A stretch of DNA of 64,000 nt from Kitasatospora acidiphila (GCF_006636205.1 NZ_VIGB01000003.1:124001-188000), one strand, 5' to 3'. Positions 52,525 to 61,570 are shown, counted from the first letter of the stretch. Made by a program: numbers and translations. The notes: generated by a model from the sequence alone, not told the origin.

Positions 52525-53025
52525 TCAGCCGGCGGTCGGGGTGCCGGCGACCCGGCGCTCGCCGCCGTTTCGCTGCTGCCAGAACCGGTAGACCTCCACC
52601 GCGTCCTCGCGCGGCTGGTAGCGCATCGGCAGTCGGCGCTGGTCCCAGTTCTTGGCGAACTCCTCGTAGAAGGTGCCCAGTTCGAAGTACTTGCGGTCGT
52701 CGACGTAGTGCGGCTCGTAGGCGTCGCGGGTGGTGAGGAAGACGACCTCGTCCGGCGAGCAGTAGTACAGCGAGCCCAGGCACATCGGGCAGGGGTGGGC
52801 CAGGACGTAGATGGTGGTGCCGGTCAGGTGCTCGGTGCCGAGCTTCACGCAGGCGTCGCGGATGGCGAGGATCTCCGCGTGCGCGGTGGGGTCGTTGGTC
52901 TGGGCGACCTTGTTGGCGCTCTCGGCCAGGACCTCGCCGTCCTTGGCGATGACGGTCGCGAACGGGCGGCCGCCCTCGGCGACGTTCTGGCGGGCGAGGT
53001 CGATGGTGCGCTGGATGAAGTCCAT
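52525..53025 (-). CDS. Guanine-deaminase-like nucleoside/nucleobase deaminase
   Basis: 166 residues, cytidine-deaminase fold. Zinc site: His and catalytic Glu in DPTAHAEILAIRDAC, two Cys in AHPCPMCLGSLYY. The order and the C-terminal segment with YVDDRKYFELGTFYEEFAKN and RRLPMRYQ resemble Bacillus-type guanine deaminase, with a C-terminal extension. It would hydrolyse an exocyclic amino group, releasing ammonia. ATG 53025 has GGAGAG upstream. It is the last gene of the cyanate cluster, 68 bp after cynS on the same strand. Confidence 0.9.
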   Translation of the reverse strand: MDFIQRTIDLARQNVAEGGRPFATVIAKDGEVLAESANKVAQTNDPTAHAEILAIRDACVKLGTEHLTGTTIYVLAHPCPMCLGSLYYCSPDEVVFLTTRDAYEPHYVDDRKYFELGTFYEEFAKNWDQRRLPMRYQPREDAVEVYRFWQQRNGGERRVAGTPTAG

Positions 53026-53093
53026 GGTGCTCTCCGTAGGTTGTCGGGCGGCCGGGGCGGGCCGGGTTGCGGCCCGCCCCATCGGAGTATGTG

Positions 53094-53561
53094 TCAGAAG
53101 GGCTTGGTAGGCAGGTACTTGCCGTCCAGGGTGATGACGGCGCGCTCGCCGCCCTCGGGGTCGGCGACCTTCTTCACGTCGAGCTTGAAGTTGATCGCCG
53201 AGATGATGCCGTCGCCGAACTGCTCGTGGACCAGGGCCTTGAGGGTGGTGCCGTAGACCTGGAGCATCTCGTAGAAGCGGTAGATGGTCGGGTCGGTGGG
53301 AATGCCGCCGGGGATCGAGCCGCGGGTGGGGACGGCCTGCAGGAGCAGCGCCGCGTCGTCGTCCAGGTCCAGCAGTTCGGCGACCGCCTTGGCGGAGGCC
53401 TCGGGCAGGGGGTGCTGGCCGAGGACGGCTGCGGTGGTGAAGGCGGCCGACAGGCCGGAGGCGTCGGCGAGCTGCTGCCAGGAGAGGTTCTTGCGGGTCT
53501 TGGCCGCGACGGCCTCGGCGGCCAGCAGCTGGCGGGCGGTGGGGTCGAACTGGGCGTGCAT
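53094..53561 (-). CDS. cynS: Cyanate hydratase (cyanase)
   Basis: 155 residues, the family's normal length. Cyanase converts cyanate and bicarbonate to carbamate and CO2, yielding ammonia. The N-terminal helix-turn-helix-like domain ([20 protein letters not shown]) is followed by the catalytic domain, with Arg and Glu in [15 protein letters not shown] and Ser in [14 protein letters not shown], the three active-site residues of the decameric enzyme. The sequence ends FKLDV...[11 protein letters not shown] as usual. It lies between the carbonic anhydrase and the deaminase in one leftward operon; carbonic anhydrase would recycle the CO2 to bicarbonate. Confidence 0.95.
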   Translation of the reverse strand: MHAQFDPTARQLLAAEAVAAKTRKNLSWQQLADASGLSAAFTTAAVLGQHPLPEASAKAVAELLDLDDDAALLLQAVPTRGSIPGGIPTDPTIYRFYEMLQVYGTTLKALVHEQFGDGIISAINFKLDVKKVADPEGGERAVITLDGKYLPTKPF

Positions 53562-53672
53562 GCGTGGGGTCCTTTCGGGGTGTGCCGGTTCGCGCGTCGG
53601 GCGCGCGGCGGGCGAGTGCAGGGGGCGGTCCCGGGCTGGGCTGAAGAGGCGGTCCGGTCCGGGAAGGCGGGG

Positions 53673-54320
53673 TCAGGCCGCGAGCGGTGCGGCGTCGCCG
53701 ACGGCGGTGAGCTTCTCGCCGTGGGTGGTGGCAGCGGGGTTCCCGGCGTCATCGGCCGCGGTGAGCTCCTCGACACGGCCGGTGGCGATGTCGAAGACCC
53801 AGCCGTGCAGCGTGACCGTCCGCTCGGCCAGGGCGCGGGCGACCGACGGGTGGGTGGCCAGGTTCGCCAGCTGCGCGAGCACGTTCTGCCGCACCAGGGC
53901 CGGCACATCGCCGGCGGTGCCGGTGCGGGCCACCGAGGCGTCGGCGAGCCGCAGCCAGTGGGCGACCGCCGGGGCGCCGCTCAGGTCGTGGCCGTCGGCG
54001 AGGGCGGTCATCGCGCCGCACGCGGAGTGCCCGCAGACGACGATGTCCGTGACGCCCAGCTGGGCGACCGCGTACTCGATGCTCGCCGCGATGCCGTCGG
54101 CGCCCAGCGTGAAGGCGGGGACGAGGTTGCCGGCGGTGCGGATGACGAACAGTTCGCCGGGCTCGCAGCCGGTGATCAGCTCGGGGACGACGCGGGCGTC
54201 GGAGCAGCCGATGAACAGCGTGCGGGGGGCGTGGTGGGCGGCCAGGTGGGCGAAGAGCTCCTGTTTGGCCGGGAAGACCTCCCGCTGGAAATGCGCGATG
54301 CCCTTGGCGAGGTCATGCAT
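53673..54320 (-). CDS. cynT: Beta-class carbonic anhydrase
   Basis: 215 residues. Zinc ligands and catalytic Asp/Arg are present: Cys and Asp-Arg in LFIGCSDARVVPELI, and His and Cys in VVCGHSACGAM. FVIRTAGNLVPAF is the typical segment between them. In cyanate operons this enzyme restores the bicarbonate used by cyanase. ATG 54320 starts MHDLAKGIAHFQREVFPAKQ, the usual N terminus. It is the first gene of the operon, 111 bp before cynS, and is divergent from the LysR-type gene. The C-terminal ~40 residues are an Ala-rich extension. Confidence 0.93.
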   Translation of the reverse strand: MHDLAKGIAHFQREVFPAKQELFAHLAAHHAPRTLFIGCSDARVVPELITGCEPGELFVIRTAGNLVPAFTLGADGIAASIEYAVAQLGVTDIVVCGHSACGAMTALADGHDLSGAPAVAHWLRLADASVARTGTAGDVPALVRQNVLAQLANLATHPSVARALAERTVTLHGWVFDIATGRVEELTAADDAGNPAATTHGEKLTAVGDAAPLAA

Positions 54321-54383
54321 GGGTCACTCCCTTTCGTGGCTGTCCGCCCCGTGGGGCCGGGTGACATCCACCCTGCATGACCT

Positions 54384-54398
54384 GGACCTATAGTGTCC
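54384..54398. promoter_or_regulatory. LysR-type site GGAC-CTATAGT-GTCC in the cyn promoter
   Basis: GGACCTATAGTGTCC has matching outer arms GGAC/GTCC around a CTATAG palindrome; CTATAG recurs at 54433-54438, 10 bp from the cynR start. Paired sites of this kind between a LysR gene and its divergent operon are typical of LysR control. Confidence 0.5.
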
Positions 54399-54446
54399 AA
54401 GACGGGCCAGCCATGGCAGCCATAGCTGTCATCTATAGTTCTGTCC

Positions 54447-55354
54447 ATGGCCCTGGAACTGCGTCACCTGCGCTATCTGCTCGCCGTGGCCGAGCACGGC
54501 AGCTTCACCCGCGCCGCCGAGGAGCTCCACGTCTCCCAGCCCACGCTGTCCCAGCAGGTCAGGCAGCTCGAACGGACCCTGGGCACCCAGCTGCTGGACC
54601 GCTCGGGCCGCACCGTGCGCCTCACCGACGCGGGCGAGGCGTACGCCCACCACGCCCGCGGCGCGCTGCTGGACCTGGCCGCCGCCGAGCGGGCCGTCCA
54701 CGACGTGCGGGACCTCTCCCGCGGGCGGCTGCGGCTGGCGGTCACCCCCACGTTCACCGCCTACCTGGTCGGCCCGCTCACCGCGGAACTCCACACCCGC
54801 CACCCCGGCATCGCCCTGACCGTGCGGGAGACCAGCCAGGACCGCATCGAAGCCGGCCTGCTGGCCGACGAGTTCGACCTCGGCATCGCCTTCCAGGGCC
54901 CCCACCTGGCCGGCATCACCGCCACCGCGCTGTTCGCCGAGACGCTCACCCTGGTCACCGGCACCCACCAGCCCACCGCCGACCGGCCGGGCCCGCTACC
55001 GGCACGCGAGCTCGCCGATCGCCAACTCGCCCTGCTCAGCCGCGACTTCGCCACTCGCGGCCACATCGACGGGTATTTCGAGCAGCAGCGCGTCAGCCCG
55101 CGCATCGCCGTCGAGGCCAACTCCATCCAGGCCCTCATCGAGGTCGTCCAGCGCACCCCGCTCGCCACCGTGCTGCCCGAAGCCGTCACGCACGACCACC
55201 CCCGCCTCACCCCCTCCCCCTCGAACCCTCCCTCCCCACCCGCACCGTCACCCTGCTGCACCGCACCGACGCCTACCAGAGCGCCGCCACCCGCGCCTTC
55301 ACCCGCCTCACCCACGATCTCGTCCGCACCCGCGGCTACGCACCGTCCCCCTGA
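54447..55354 (+). pseudogene. cynR: LysR-type regulator of the cyn operon, frameshifted near the 3' end
   Basis: The N-terminal HTH (MALELRHLRYLLAVAEHGSF, TRAAEELHVSQPTLSQQVRQ, LERTLGTQLLDRSGRTVRL) and most of the effector domain (LRLAVTPTFTAYLVGPLTAE to ATVLPEAVTHDHPRLTP) are normal for a CynR-type LysR protein. At the C5-T-C5 run (55210-55220) the frame is lost; the next frame continues with PLEPSLPTRTVTLLHRTDAY then QSAATRAFTRLTHDLVRTRG and a TGA at 55352-55354, exactly the expected LysR C terminus. One missing C explains it, and the restored length would be ~302 residues. Either a sequencing indel or a fresh mutation. Divergent from cynT with CTATAG repeats between. Confidence 0.88.
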
Positions 55355-55380
55355 GCGCGCCCTGTCGGGCCGCAAACGCC

Positions 55381-55420
55381 GAGCACCCCGGGCGAGCCGA
55401 GCGGCTCACCCAGGGTGCTC
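55381..55420. terminator. 18-bp hairpin between convergent genes
   Basis: gagcaccccgggcgagcc (55381-55398) pairs with ggctcacccagggtgctc (55403-55420) with two mismatches and a 4-nt loop, in the gap between cynR and the secreted-protein gene. It should work in both directions. Confidence 0.75.
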
Positions 55421-55466
55421 AGGATCTGACGGTGTTCACCCGGTGATCACGGGGTTCGCCCAGTGA

Positions 55467-56573
55467 TCAGGGGACGATCGGGTGCGAGATCTCGCAGCCG
55501 CCCGCACCGCCGTTGTAGTCGTTCGCCCAGGTGCCCTGCATGGCGAAGGAGCCGGTCGCGAGGGTGACGTTCTGGGCGCCGCCGACGCCGCCGGTGCCCT
55601 TCCAGGCGCACTTGTCGGCGTTCTCCTGGCCGGTCGAGTCGGTCCAACCGCCGGCCGGGTTCTGGTCGGTGATGGTCTCGGCGTACTCGTGGCCGTAGAC
55701 CATGGTCACGCCGTCCAGCAGGCCCGCGTTGCCCGTGTTGACGTAGTTCTGGCCGCAGGAGGAGCCCATGTCGGTCACGTACGGGTCGTTGGTGAACGCG
55801 ACGTCACCGTACGGGGAGGAGGCCGCGCCACCGGACAGCGTGGTGTCGCCGTTCCAGTCGTGCCAGGCGCAGAACTGGCCGGTGGTGGTGTTGAAGCCGT
55901 CCGGGTGGGTGCCGGTCGGCGAGAGGATCACGTACTGCACGTCGCGGTTCGAGGCGGCCGTGGTGTTGCCGAAGTGGCCGGCGGCGTTGATGGCCTCGTT
56001 GGCGAGCTGGTTGCCGGTGGCCTGGTTCGGCGCGGCGGCCGACTCGTCGACCCAGATGCCGGCCAGTGCGCCGCCGGTCGGGTAGGCGACGTGGGCGGCG
56101 GTCGACGGGCAGCTGGTGGCACCGCTGGCGATGCCTTCGCAGTACTGGGTCATGACGCCGGACCAGGTCTCACCGTTGGTGCCGAGGCCCTTGAAGAGCT
56201 GCTGGGCACGGACCGCGATGCCCATCGGGTCGCCGGAGAGGGTGGTGTAGCCGTTGGCGTCGGTGCCCTGGGTGCCCCACTGAGAGCCCTCGAAGACCAG
56301 GTAGACCTTGGCGGGGCCGGTGGTGACGCCGATGCCGTCGACACCGCCGCCGTACTTCAGGTTGGAGGTGCGCTTGCCCGCGGTGCTGCCGGCGGGGGCG
56401 CCCTTCGCGGAGATGACACCGTGCCGGTACGGGTGGCTCGGGCCGGCCAGCTCGTTGCCCGGCTGGTTCGCCTGGGCCGGGGTGGCGGCGAAGGCGGCAC
56501 CGGCGAGCGCCAGCGTGCTGAGCGCGGTCAGCGCCTTGACGCGCGCCGAACGGTTGGTGGGGGACATGCCCAT
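55467..56573 (-). CDS. Secreted protein with HExxE-like motif
   Basis: 368 residues. The signal peptide (VKALTALSTLALAGAAFAAT, cleavage near AQA-NQ) follows a short basic lead from ATG 56573, which has GGAGAGAGG upstream. The mature part is rich in Gly, Thr, Ser and Asn, contains several Cys, and includes MVYGHEYAETITDQNPAGGW (~residues 285-305), resembling the HE-xAE-xTDP motif of bacterial relatives of plant PHI-1/EXORDIUM proteins, where it may bind zinc. Activity is unproven. VYLVFEGSQWGTQGTDANG and VQYVILSPTGTHPDGF are other conserved-looking blocks. Confidence 0.8.
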   Translation of the reverse strand: MGMSPTNRSARVKALTALSTLALAGAAFAATPAQANQPGNELAGPSHPYRHGVISAKGAPAGSTAGKRTSNLKYGGGVDGIGVTTGPAKVYLVFEGSQWGTQGTDANGYTTLSGDPMGIAVRAQQLFKGLGTNGETWSGVMTQYCEGIASGATSCPSTAAHVAYPTGGALAGIWVDESAAAPNQATGNQLANEAINAAGHFGNTTAASNRDVQYVILSPTGTHPDGFNTTTGQFCAWHDWNGDTTLSGGAASSPYGDVAFTNDPYVTDMGSSCGQNYVNTGNAGLLDGVTMVYGHEYAETITDQNPAGGWTDSTGQENADKCAWKGTGGVGGAQNVTLATGSFAMQGTWANDYNGGAGGCEISHPIVP

Positions 56574-57344
56574 GTGGGGAGCCTCTCTCCTGCCGTCCGC
56601 ACCGGGGTGGGGGCACGGCGGCAGCATGTGGGAATGGGGAACCAGACGGGCGTGCGGACGTCCGCACCGCGGCATGGGGTTCAGTTGCCCGAAAAGTCCT
56701 GTCGAACTGACGGGCTGACGTGGGGAGTTCACGACCCCTGCCGACCACCTGGCATGCGGTAGCAAAGCAGAGGCGTTGAATGATCGTCAATGAGCGCTGC
56801 GAGAAAAAAGATTGCAGGTCAATGCAACAGAAAGCGGATCCGCAGGCTGCCACCGGTCAATGCGCGTAGCGCGATTCCCAATAACAGTAAAGGCTGTTGT
56901 CCCAACTGTTTTCACGGAAATCGGGCCGCCTCGACGGGCCGCTCCCGGCCGCAAGGTCTGGGCAGGCAACCTCTCGCCGAGGCGGTCGCGGGCCGTCTGT
57001 GGGCAGACCAGCGACTGGGCACAGAAGCCCTCGCCGACGTGCTCACCTCCCCGGCCGCGACAGCTGGGATGGGGCGAGTCATCCTCGCGGGGCGGGGAGG
57101 GTGGGGGTGGCCATCCGGCCCAAGAGAGTGGCGAGTTGCCGGGGCATGGAGAGGAATGGCGAGTGGCCGCTCGGAGTCCTCCTCGCGCCAAGGGAGGGAT
57201 TCATAGTGCGGGCGGCCGAAGGTCGGACCGAAGTACCCGAACTCGACGCTGGCGAGGCGGGTAACGGTACAGGCCGTCCTCAGGGTCGTTGGGCTTCATG
57301 GACTGAGTCTCGCACCGCTTGCCGACGGTGGTTCAGACCCCTGC
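56574..57344. other. Gene-free 770-bp stretch
   Basis: Open frames here have poor codon bias and no ribosome sites. The left third (56755-56930) is less GC-rich and holds TTGCA-N6-TGCAA (56812-56827), which could be promoter-related to the leftward secreted gene. One rightward frame around 57010-57100 reads LGTEALADVLTSPAATAGMG, vaguely protein-like but without a start or family, possibly an old remnant. Confidence 0.45.
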
Positions 57345-58649
57345 TCAGTTCTGCTGGCGGGGCGTCAGGTCGCCGACGACTCCGAGCCGGATGCCCAGCC
57401 ACGGATAGGTGTGGTTGAAGAACACGTTGTCCTGCGGCTGTAGCCCGACTGCCGAAGGCCACATCTGGTAGGCCGACGCGTTGGAGATTCCACCGTGCAA
57501 CCGCCGCCAGACCCGCACGGAGCTCCGTCCGGACGGAGGCGCGGTGATCGTGTCGGTCCATTCGACCGCGTTGCCGCCCTGATCCAGCGTGCCCCACGGC
57601 GACGTGCTCCTCGTCTGGCCGACCGTACTGAGGCTGCCCTGGTAGAGGTCGGCGTAGGCGCGAGGGTCGAGCCCGATCGGGTTGACGCTGGAGCACTCCT
57701 CCTGCGGCCGCACCTGCGCCGGGCACCAACTCGGCGCGGGCTGGCCCGTTGCGTGGTAGGAAGCCAGCGGTTGGGTCGCCGCGTTGGTGACATCGCCGGT
57801 GGCGGGGTTGAGAACGGTGGGGCGCGGAGCGGTCGCGTCGCCGTCGCCGAAGACTCCCGGGTTGGTCGGGTACTTCCAGTACGAGTAGGTACCACCACCG
57901 CTCGGGTCGTAGTAGGCCGCCTTGATCCACTCATCCTGGCTCGGAATGACGAAGCCGGTACCGTGGGCTCGGGTCGCGTCCGGGCGAGCGAGGTCGTACA
58001 TCCCGCCCTCGGTACGCGGTGACAGCTGGACCCGGTAGCTGACGTAGTGGAAACTGCCGCTGCTGCTGGAGGTCTTGGAGATCAGCCGACCGTTGTAGAG
58101 CGAGTTGACGAAGCGCGCCGCCCTCAGGAAGTTCGCGAATCCGTACGGCTTGTCCGCCCATTCCGGATACGCCACCGAATAGTGCCGGCCCCGGCCGGCA
58201 TCGGCAGAGAAGTTGATCTGGCCGTACTTCGGCCACAGCGTCGAACTCTCCGTCTCGTCGTAGAGGCCATGGGGGTCGTGTCCGCCCGGATCGGCCGTGT
58301 TCAGGAACGCCACCCACTGTTCGACGGTGACCTCGAGCTGCCCGACCTCATAGGGATAGCCGACACCTCCGACCATCAGGCAGTCACTCGGTGTCTTGGG
58401 GGCGTCGGCGCAGGACCGGTAGACGGCGTCGGTGAACGGGACGACACCCACCGCAGGATTCCCCGGCGAGCCGACCATAGCGGTCGTCACCCTGATGACC
58501 GCACCCTCGCCGAAGGCGCTGTTGGGTGAAGGCGTCTCGGCGGCAGCGACACCGGAGCCGGCCAGTGCAGGGGGAACGAGCAGCGCGGATGTCCCGCACA
58601 TCGCCGCAAGGACCATGCGCAGGCGAGAGCGGCTGGAAACGAATGGCAT
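57345..58649 (-). CDS. Secreted protein with formylglycine-generating-enzyme-like (sulfatase-modifying factor) domain
   Basis: 434 residues. Signal peptide LRMVLAAMCGTSALLVPPALAGSG (written here as LRMVLAAMCGTS then ALLVPPALAGSG) with cleavage near AAA-ET. The mature domain has the FGE/SUMF1 layout: YPYEVGQLEVTVEQWVAFLN, FVIPSQDEWIKAAYYDP, the GGNAVEWTDT equivalent of the family GNVWEW motif and RVWRRLHGGISNASAYQMW. The oxidising Cys pair of true FGE is not recognisable, so it may be a non-catalytic or differently acting member. ATG 58649 has GGGGAG upstream. It is divergent from the SDR gene, and no sulfatase is adjacent. Confidence 0.82.
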   Translation of the reverse strand: MPFVSSRSRLRMVLAAMCGTSALLVPPALAGSGVAAAETPSPNSAFGEGAVIRVTTAMVGSPGNPAVGVVPFTDAVYRSCADAPKTPSDCLMVGGVGYPYEVGQLEVTVEQWVAFLNTADPGGHDPHGLYDETESSTLWPKYGQINFSADAGRGRHYSVAYPEWADKPYGFANFLRAARFVNSLYNGRLISKTSSSSGSFHYVSYRVQLSPRTEGGMYDLARPDATRAHGTGFVIPSQDEWIKAAYYDPSGGGTYSYWKYPTNPGVFGDGDATAPRPTVLNPATGDVTNAATQPLASYHATGQPAPSWCPAQVRPQEECSSVNPIGLDPRAYADLYQGSLSTVGQTRSTSPWGTLDQGGNAVEWTDTITAPPSGRSSVRVWRRLHGGISNASAYQMWPSAVGLQPQDNVFFNHTYPWLGIRLGVVGDLTPRQQN

Positions 58650-59061
58650 GGGTACTCCCCTTTTTCGGCCGCAGTGGCCCGCCCCGACACCGGGACGACG
58701 ACACGGAGCGGCCTGACGATCACCTCGGCGGGCCCACGGTAGCCCTATCACTACTCTCCGCAGTCAATGACTCGCTGACGCGTCGCGGAATGCCATCCTC
58801 ATGCCCCCTCGCATTCCCGAAAGCGCATCAGATCGATTGCCTCGTCGGCCCACAGCGGCCGCAGAGCCCCCGGGCGTTCGTCCCTCGCGCGGACCATGAA
58901 CAACGGGAGGGCGGCTCGCCGGACCGGCCGATCACCCGGGCAGGCTGCAGCCGGTCCGGGCCCGGGCCCGCGCCTGCGGCCAAGGTCGGGCCTCTACTTG
59001 GGCGTTCAGTGCATTGGACGGCGGTGGATAGGATCACATTGAACAGAGGGGAGGTGTTCCC
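58650..59061. other. Gene-free 412-bp divergent intergenic region
   Basis: I see no gene here. The stretch separates the FGE-like gene (leftward) from the SDR gene (rightward) and presumably carries both promoters; no clear operator stands out. A self-complementary GGTCCGGGCCCGGGCCC-type run near 58953-58970 is low-complexity G/C. Confidence 0.4.
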
Positions 59062-59790
59062 GTGGATCTCACCGGGCGCACGGTGGTGGTGACCGGAGCC
59101 GGGCGCGGGTTCGGGCGGGCGTTGGCCCTTCAGGCGGGTCGGTTGGGTGCGCGCGTGTTCGTGTCCGCGCGTTCTCTGGCGACGGCTCAGAAGGTGGCTG
59201 ATGAGGTAGCGGTCGACAGCGGCGCGCAGGCCGACGCGTTCGCCTGCGATCTGGCCGATCCGGCTTCCATCCGGGCCTTCGCCGATGGAGTGGCCGCCCG
59301 CACCGACCGGATGGATGTACTGATCAACAACGGTGCCCGTTACCTGGCTGGCCCCGATCTCGGGGACGCCGACGACGACGCGATCACCGACACCATCGCC
59401 TCCGGAGCCACCGGCACGCTGCTGACGGTCAAGCACTTCCTACCGCTGCTGCGCGCTTCCGTCGGGGCTGACGTGGTCAACCTGGTCTCCTCGGCCGCGG
59501 AACCCAGGGACCACCGCTCCCAGGCGCACCCCGCGTTCTACGCTGCCAAAGCTGCTCAGGCCGGCTTCGCCGACGTCCTCTCCCACCGGCTGCGCCCCGA
59601 GGGCATCCGCGTCATCTCGCTCTACCCTCCGGACTTCATGGACGGCGACCCACTCGACCCTGCCTGGGATCACGCTTCCCGGACCACAACTGACCCACTG
59701 ACCGCGCAATCCGTTCTCGACTGCGTCCTGTTCGCGATCAATCAGCCGCGAGACTGCTTCATTCGCTCCTTCCATTTCGAGCAGTTGTAG
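59062..59790 (+). CDS. Short-chain dehydrogenase/reductase
   Basis: 242 residues, classical SDR size. NAD(P) motif VVVTGAGRGFGRALALQAGR (TGxxxGxG), DVLINNGARYLAG (NNxG) and the catalytic FYAAKAAQAGFAD (YxxxK), with VNLVSSAAEP supplying the Ser. After the active site, VISLYPPDFMDGDPLDPAWD is the substrate loop. The substrate is unknown. The GTG start at 59062 has GGGGAGG 8 nt upstream. The glycosyltransferase gene follows on the same strand 167 bp later. Confidence 0.93.
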   Translation: MDLTGRTVVVTGAGRGFGRALALQAGRLGARVFVSARSLATAQKVADEVAVDSGAQADAFACDLADPASIRAFADGVAARTDRMDVLINNGARYLAGPDLGDADDDAITDTIASGATGTLLTVKHFLPLLRASVGADVVNLVSSAAEPRDHRSQAHPAFYAAKAAQAGFADVLSHRLRPEGIRVISLYPPDFMDGDPLDPAWDHASRTTTDPLTAQSVLDCVLFAINQPRDCFIRSFHFEQL

Positions 59791-59957
59791 GAGCTTGCCC
59801 AGACCGACCATGACCGCCCCGGCCAAGCGCGCCACACCGCGCCTGGCGGGCGGATGTGCCGTGGTGGGTTAGCCTGCACTGCGGGCCGGGTGCGCAGGAG
59901 CGACGACAGCGACGCCGGGGTGTGCGGGGACCGGCCCGAGCCATTGGGGGGTTCCAC

Positions 59958-61259
59958 ATGTCCAAGATCATCACCGCCGCCATGCCCGCGCACGGGCACA
60001 CCGCGCCGCTGCTGGCGATCACCGCCGACCTGGTGGCACGCGGGCACCAGGTGGCGTTCCTCGGCGGGGCGCGGTTCGCCGAGGCCGCCGAGGAGACCGG
60101 GGCGCGGTTCGTCGCCCTGCCGGCCGAGGCGGACTTCGACGACCGCCGGATCAACGACTGCTTCCCGGGACGGGCCGCGCTGCCGCCCGGGCCGCAGCGG
60201 TTGGCCTTCGACGCCCGGCACATCTTCATCGACCCGGTCCCCGCGCAGTACCGGGCACTGCGCGCGCTACTGGCCGAGTTCCCGGCTACGGCCGTGCTCG
60301 GCGACTGCTTCTTCCACGGCGCACTGGCCCTGGCGCTGGCCCACCCGCGCGGCGAGCGGCCGGCCGTGGTGAGCATCGGGGTGGCCCCGCCGATGCTGCA
60401 GAGCGTCGACACCGCGCCCTTCGGGCTCGCCCTACCGCCCCAGGCAGGACCGGAAGGGCGGGCCCGCCAACGTGAGCTGAACGCCGAGGCGGCGCGGCGC
60501 GGCGAGCCGCTACGGCGGTACGCGGCCGAGGTCTTCGCCGGTGTCGGGGCCGAACTGCCGCCGGGGCCACGGGGGGACGCGGCCGTGGCCGTGCCCGACC
60601 ACTACCTGCAGCTGACCGTCCCGGGGTTCGAGTACCCGCGCAGCGACGCGCCGGCCTCGCTGCGGTACATCGGCGCGCTGCCACTGCAGAGCCGGGGCGA
60701 GGCGGAACTGCCGGGGTGGTGGCCGGACCTGACGGCGGCCCGCTCGGTCGTGGTAGTCACCCAGGGCACCCTGGCCAACGACGACCCGACCGCACTGCTC
60801 GTCCCCGCGGTGCGGGCGCTGGCCGACCGCCCCGACCTGCTGGTGGTCGCCGCCACCGTCCGCGAAGACGGGCCCGAGCTGCTGTCCGAGGCGCTCGGCG
60901 GCCTGCCGGGCAACGTCCGGGCCGCCGGCTACCTGCCGTTCGACCAGCTGCTACCGCACGCCGACGTGCTGATCAGCAACGGCGGCTACGGCGGCGTCCA
61001 CACCGCGCTGTCCTTCGGCGTGCCACTGGTGGTCGCCGGCGGCAGCGAGGACAAGCCCGAAGTGGCCGCCCGGGTGGCCTGGCGCGGCGTGGGCGTCGAC
61101 CTGCGAACCGGACGCCCAAGTGAACCGGAGCTCCGCAAGGCCGTCGACCGGGTCCTGGCCGACCCGGCCTACCGTATCAACGCCGCCGAGCTGGCCGCTG
61201 AACTCGCGGCCCACCAGCCGCTGAGGGCGATCGCCGAACTGGTGGACTCACTCGGCTGA
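59958..61259 (+). CDS. GT1-family glycosyltransferase (macrolide/MGT type)
   Basis: 433 residues, GT-B fold. The N-terminal acceptor domain starts SKIITAAMPAHGHTAPLLAI, the conserved HGH segment of bacterial MGT enzymes. The C-terminal nucleotide-sugar site has VVVVTQGTLAND, AGYLPFDQLLPHADVLISNG, GYGGVHTALSFGVPLVVAGG and SEDKPEVAARVAWRGVG, the family signature in which His and the D/E-K pair contact the UDP- or dTDP-sugar. It may glycosylate a small hydrophobic acceptor. ATG 59958 has GGGGGG upstream. Confidence 0.93.
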   Translation: MSKIITAAMPAHGHTAPLLAITADLVARGHQVAFLGGARFAEAAEETGARFVALPAEADFDDRRINDCFPGRAALPPGPQRLAFDARHIFIDPVPAQYRALRALLAEFPATAVLGDCFFHGALALALAHPRGERPAVVSIGVAPPMLQSVDTAPFGLALPPQAGPEGRARQRELNAEAARRGEPLRRYAAEVFAGVGAELPPGPRGDAAVAVPDHYLQLTVPGFEYPRSDAPASLRYIGALPLQSRGEAELPGWWPDLTAARSVVVVTQGTLANDDPTALLVPAVRALADRPDLLVVAATVREDGPELLSEALGGLPGNVRAAGYLPFDQLLPHADVLISNGGYGGVHTALSFGVPLVVAGGSEDKPEVAARVAWRGVGVDLRTGRPSEPELRKAVDRVLADPAYRINAAELAAELAAHQPLRAIAELVDSLG

Positions 61260-61261
61260 CC

Positions 61262-61526
61262 ACGGCGGGACACCTTCGGATACCCGGGGAAGATCGACCG
61301 GCCCGGGTGGGAGCCGACCAGCCGGACGCGGCGAGCGCGGCTAGCAGTTGGTCGGCCAGGCCAGCCGGCATCCGGGGCCTGGTCGAGGAGGGCGGCGGCC
61401 CAGCGGAGCAAAACGTCGTCCACCTCGGGCACGTTCGGGGCCGAGGCTCTCGAAGTGCCCGATGAGACGCTGCCGCAAGGCACGGAAGTCCTCGCCGGTC
61501 TCCGCGCTGTTCGTCGTCACGTTCAT
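61262..61526 (-). pseudogene. Small decayed gene with two frame breaks
   Basis: From ATG 61526 the first frame reads MNVTTNSAETGEDFRALRQR then LIGHFESL; after a one-base shift at ~61438 a second frame gives NVPEVDDVLLRWAAALLDQA; after a further 4-base GGCTGGC-type insertion near 61365 a third gives LADQLLAALAASGW. Joined, they make one ~90-residue amphipathic protein. Such continuity across three frames is unlikely by chance, but the family is unknown. Confidence 0.4.
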
Positions 61527-61570
61527 CACCGGGTGAAGGTAGGGGGGCGCAAGAGCGGTCCGTCGACGGG

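Noticed and set aside
57000-57110. Possible gene fragment LGTEALADVLTSPAATAGMG
   Set aside because: No start, no ribosome site and no family; the flanks have poor codon bias. Mentioned only in the intergenic note.
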